Assembly (NCBI RefSeq): GCF_009805585.1
Contig: NZ_VHIN01000002.1
Span: 62,001-126,000 of the forward strand
Direction of reading: 5' to 3'
Source: Glutamicibacter sp. JC586
GTDB taxonomy: Bacteria > Actinomycetota > Actinomycetes > Actinomycetales > Micrococcaceae
Length of the DNA stretch: 64,000 nt
The notes beneath the pieces are model-generated. The model was not told the origin of the DNA, did not search any database, and saw nothing but the letters and a program-made list of their open reading frames with translations. How positions within the stretch are numbered: position 1 is the first letter of the stretch; every line of letters starts with the position of its first letter. This document shows, one piece after another, positions 61,252 through 64,000 of the stretch. A program made the position numbers and the translations under genes.

Positions 61252-64000
61252 CTATTTCAGTTCGCGTACGGGAACACCAACTCCGAGCATTACCGGTTGC
61301 CCGGCAGGCTCAGCTGACTGTTCCTTCTTCGAACTGGAGACATCCATTTGAACTACCGAACCGGTAGCTTCGGATACCTCAGCCACGAGAACTTCTGCTT
61401 TGGCGTCGCCCTGAGCCGAGGTGGCTCGACGACTGCGTCGCTTCGGTTTCGTGGAACTCTGTGGGGCCACCGCACTAGCGGTAGCCGATGCTTGGACTGG
61501 AGCGTTAACCTCAGTGGCAATGGGAGCGTTTGCTGCCGGCATGGCCAATCCGGTAAGTACCGGCTGGTCTTGTTGCGACTGCACTACCCCACTGCCGCCC
61601 TGCGGACGTGAAGCACGGCGTGAGCGCTTACGAGGCTGCACATCAGCCTTCGGCTCTTCCTGAAGTTCTACCGCGGCCGGTTGAACGTCTTGGGCGGGAG
61701 CCTCTGACTGATCAGCTTTGGCCTCTGCTGCCTGCGAGTCGCCCTGAGAACGATTCCGTCCCCGGGAGCGTGAGCGACGGCGTGACTTACGTCCGCCCTC
61801 ATTCTCTTCCTCGGCTCCATCCTTACCCGGCAAGGCAGCCTCAAGCGCCTCGAGAGTGACCGACACGTCGCCGTGAGGCAATGCACTGGTCTTGATCACA
61901 GGAATCTGTTCGCCTTCGATGTTCACCGCATTTTCAGCGTGTACCTCTAAGTGTGAAGCAGCAGCGATGCTAGCCAACGCATTACGGGTGGCCTCATCTT
62001 TCTCGCCCTCGCCATTATTCTCCTGCTTGGCAGCTGGCTTGGTCTCATCTTTCTCGCCACCACGACGGCGACGGGAGTTACGAGCAGGCTTCTCATTGAA
62101 CTTCTTCACATGAGCTTCGCCGGCGGAATTGAAGGTACGGCGGGACTCTACTGGCTCCTCGTGGGTGATCACACCGGCACCAGCGCAATGCTCGCACTCT
62201 TCTCCAAAGACTTCCAGCAGGCCGGTGCCCATACGCTTACGAGTCATCTGAACTAGACCCAGCGAGGTCACCTCGGCCACCTGGTGCTTGGTGCGATCCC
62301 GACCAAGGCACTCAACCAAGCGACGCAAGACGAGGTCTCGGTTAGATTCCAGAACCATGTCGATGAAGTCGATGACGATGATGCCACCGATATCGCGTAG
62401 GCGAAGCTGACGGACAACTTCCTCGGCCGCTTCCAAGTTATTCTTGGTCACGGTTTCTTCGAGGTTGCCGCCGGAACCGGTGAACTTACCGGTATTCACG
62501 TCAACGACGGTCATTGCTTCGGTTCGGTCAATTACCAATGAACCACCCGAAGGCAGGTATACCTTGCGGTCCAGCGCCTTGGCGATCTGCTCGTCAACAC
62601 GGTAGTTGGTGAAGATGTCTTCTTCGGACTCCCACTTTTCCAAGCGTCCCATCAAATCCGGTGCCACATACATGACATAGGCCTCGATGGTGTCCCAAGC
62701 GTGCTCGCCGGAAACGATCAACTTGGTGAAGTCTTCATTGAAGACATCGCGCACTACCTTGATGGTTAGATCTGGTTCCGAGTACAAAAGCTCAGGCGCC
62801 AAAGTCTTAGTCGAGGTCGACTGCTCTTCAATACCTTCCCACTGCGCGCGCAGGCGGTTGATATCGTTGGTCAACTCTTCTTCCGAAGCGCCTTCAGCGG
62901 CGGTACGAACAATCACTCCAGCGTTCTCCGGCAGGTGATCCTTCAAGATCTTCTTTAGGCGCTGACGCTCAACATCTGGCAGCTTGCGCGAAATACCGGT
63001 CATTGACCCGCCCGGTACGTACACCAAGTAGCGACCAGGCAACGAGATCTGACTAGTCAGGCGTGCACCCTTGTGGCCCACCGGATCCTTGGTGACCTGC
63101 ACGAGTACCGAGTCGCCGGCCTTCAATGCGTTTTCGATGCGACGTGGCTGACCTTCGAGGGCAGCAATGTCCCAGTTAACCTCGCCTGCATAAAGCACAG
63201 CATTGCGGCCACGTCCGATATCCACGAAAGCAGCTTCCATCGATGGCAGTACATTCTGTACCTTGCCAACGTAGACATTGCCAATCAACGAGTCCTGCTG
63301 GGTCTTGGAAACGAAATGCTCTGCGAGCACACCATCTTCTAGGACACCAATCTGGATGCGGTCTTCACGCTGGCGAACGATCATCTTGCGTTCCACGGAT
63401 TCGCGACGTGCCAAGAACTCGGCTTCGGTGATCACCTGACGACGACGACCGGTCTCGCGAGATTCACGGCGACGCTGACGCTTGGCTTCCAGGCGGGTCG
63501 AGCCGCGTACCGAGGTGACCTGATCGCTGGCGGCGAGATGACTCTCGACGTTGGCGCGTGGGGCACGAACACGAGTGACGGTGTTGGGCGGATCGTCCTG
63601 CGAGCCACCCTCAAGTTCCAAATCCACATCCCCGCGACGTCGTCGGCGACGACGACGTGAGGTCACATCCTCGGCATCCGAATCAGAGGTGGCTGCTTCG
63701 CGACGTGCTGGCTCATGCTTCTTAGCCACGGCCTGCGCCAGAACTGCCTGCGCGGTTTCTGGAACGGCGAAGGGGTTAAGGATCATAGAGCTTCCGTGCT
63801 CGGCAAGCAGTAACCCGGTATGGTCCTCGACTACAGGTGCTTCCACCTGAGGTACTACGGTCTCTTCGGTCGAGGTAGCGGAGGCGACCTGCTGATCGCG
63901 CTCGTGAGCTTCTTCTCGTGTTGCTGCTTGCTCGACCGCTTCGTCACTGGCAACGTGGCGCGCAACCTGAGCCTTGCGCTCAGCCTGACGACTAGCGCGC
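61252..64000 (-). CDS. rne: Ribonuclease E/G family endoribonuclease (5' end outside the window)
   Basis: At least 916 residues; the frame is open to the right edge, so the true start is beyond 64000. The N-terminal region is low-complexity and charged (RRRRRRRGDVDLELEG; ASRQAERKAQVARHVAS). Then come the S1 domain (IGNVYVGKVQNVLPSMEAAFVDIG), the catalytic DNase-like part with the metal aspartates in MTVVDVNTGKFTGSG and IVIDFIDM, the Zn-link CEHC, and a second disordered basic C-terminal half. It processes rRNA and mRNA. This central-domain layout with both arms disordered is typical of actinobacteria. Confidence 0.95.
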   Translation of the reverse strand, partial: RASRQAERKAQVARHVASDEAVEQAATREEAHERDQQVASATSTEETVVPQVEAPVVEDHTGLLLAEHGSSMILNPFAVPETAQAVLAQAVAKKHEPARREAATSDSDAEDVTSRRRRRRRRGDVDLELEGGSQDDPPNTVTRVRAPRANVESHLAASDQVTSVRGSTRLEAKRQRRRESRETGRRRQVITEAEFLARRESVERKMIVRQREDRIQIGVLEDGVLAEHFVSKTQQDSLIGNVYVGKVQNVLPSMEAAFVDIGRGRNAVLYAGEVNWDIAALEGQPRRIENALKAGDSVLVQVTKDPVGHKGARLTSQISLPGRYLVYVPGGSMTGISRKLPDVERQRLKKILKDHLPENAGVIVRTAAEGASEEELTNDINRLRAQWEGIEEQSTSTKTLAPELLYSEPDLTIKVVRDVFNEDFTKLIVSGEHAWDTIEAYVMYVAPDLMGRLEKWESEEDIFTNYRVDEQIAKALDRKVYLPSGGSLVIDRTEAMTVVDVNTGKFTGSGGNLEETVTKNNLEAAEEVVRQLRLRDIGGIIVIDFIDMVLESNRDLVLRRLVECLGRDRTKHQVAEVTSLGLVQMTRKRMGTGLLEVFGEECEHCAGAGVITHEEPVESRRTFNSAGEAHVKKFNEKPARNSRRRRGGEKDETKPAAKQENNGEGEKDEATRNALASIAAASHLEVHAENAVNIEGEQIPVIKTSALPHGDVSVTLEALEAALPGKDGAEEENEGGRKSRRRSRSRGRNRSQGDSQAAEAKADQSEAPAQDVQPAAVELQEEPKADVQPRKRSRRASRPQGGSGVVQSQQDQPVLTGLAMPAANAPIATEVNAPVQASATASAVAPQSSTKPKRRSRRATSAQGDAKAEVLVAEVSEATGSVVQMDVSSSKKEQSAEPAGQPVMLGVGVPVRELK

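Overview
The window is a chromosomal stretch of a moderately high-GC actinobacterium, most likely a member of the Micrococcaceae close to Glutamicibacter/Arthrobacter. The evidence is mycothiol-linked enzymes (S-(hydroxymethyl)mycothiol dehydrogenase, mycoredoxin), a class Ib ribonucleotide reductase operon nrdHIEF, the actinobacterial order rne-rplU-rpmA-obgE-proB-proA-nadD-rsfS, an SOS-controlled dnaE2, and frequent GTG/TTG starts. Genus placement is inference. No phage, IS element, CRISPR array or rRNA operon was seen.

Layout. 1-3.7 kb: 5' end of thrS, then an ArsR-type regulator and an MFS exporter divergent from a perfect operator palindrome, and a VOC protein. 3.7-8.2 kb: a nucleotidyltransferase-like gene, then a DUF6504 gene and dnaE2 behind an SOS box. 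8.9-16 kb: mscR with a metallo-hydrolase, SRAP-domain protein, mycoredoxin, a lipoate-ligase-like protein, a nucleoside-kinase-like protein, a thioesterase, and a divergent XRE-cupin regulator / thioredoxin-reductase-like pair. 16.4-25.3 kb: cold-shock gene, FAD monooxygenase, nrdHIEF with two separate pairs of NrdR-box-like sites, a YggS protein and pyruvate:quinone oxidoreductase. 25.4-31 kb: cupin, Cds1-like cysteine desulfhydrase, membrane proteins, 3-hydroxyacyl-CoA dehydrogenase and an ABC-F ATPase.

31-41.4 kb is a nickel/urease island. A His-rich ArsR regulator diverges from a four-gene Ni/peptide-type ABC importer in which the second permease and first ATPase are fused. It converges on ureABCEFGD, the structural subunits and nickel-insertion chaperones of urease. 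The importer would supply the metal the chaperones load into UreC.

41.7-53 kb: a stand-alone SdhA-type flavoprotein with a divergent LysR regulator, a pentapeptide-repeat protein, a tandem PhnB-like protein, a decayed short-chain dehydrogenase, an Lrp / aminotransferase / amino-acid permease set, AlkD-like and GyrI-like proteins, and CorA. 53-64 kb: tRNA-Ala(GGC) and the housekeeping block rsfS, a Lys/Pro/Ala-rich anchored protein, nadD, a small membrane protein, proA, proB, obgE, rpmA, rplU and a 5'-truncated rne-type ribonuclease running off the window.

Most interesting to follow up: the duplicated NrdR-box-like pairs upstream of nrdH with a hairpin between them; the fused nickel-type transporter, whose unusual Q-loop and signature residues fall in the same predicted ATP site; the dnaE2 operon lacking imuA/imuB; the symmetric operator-promoter at 1.45 kb; and two unexplained gene-free stretches (2.85-3.25 and 8.24-8.86 kb).
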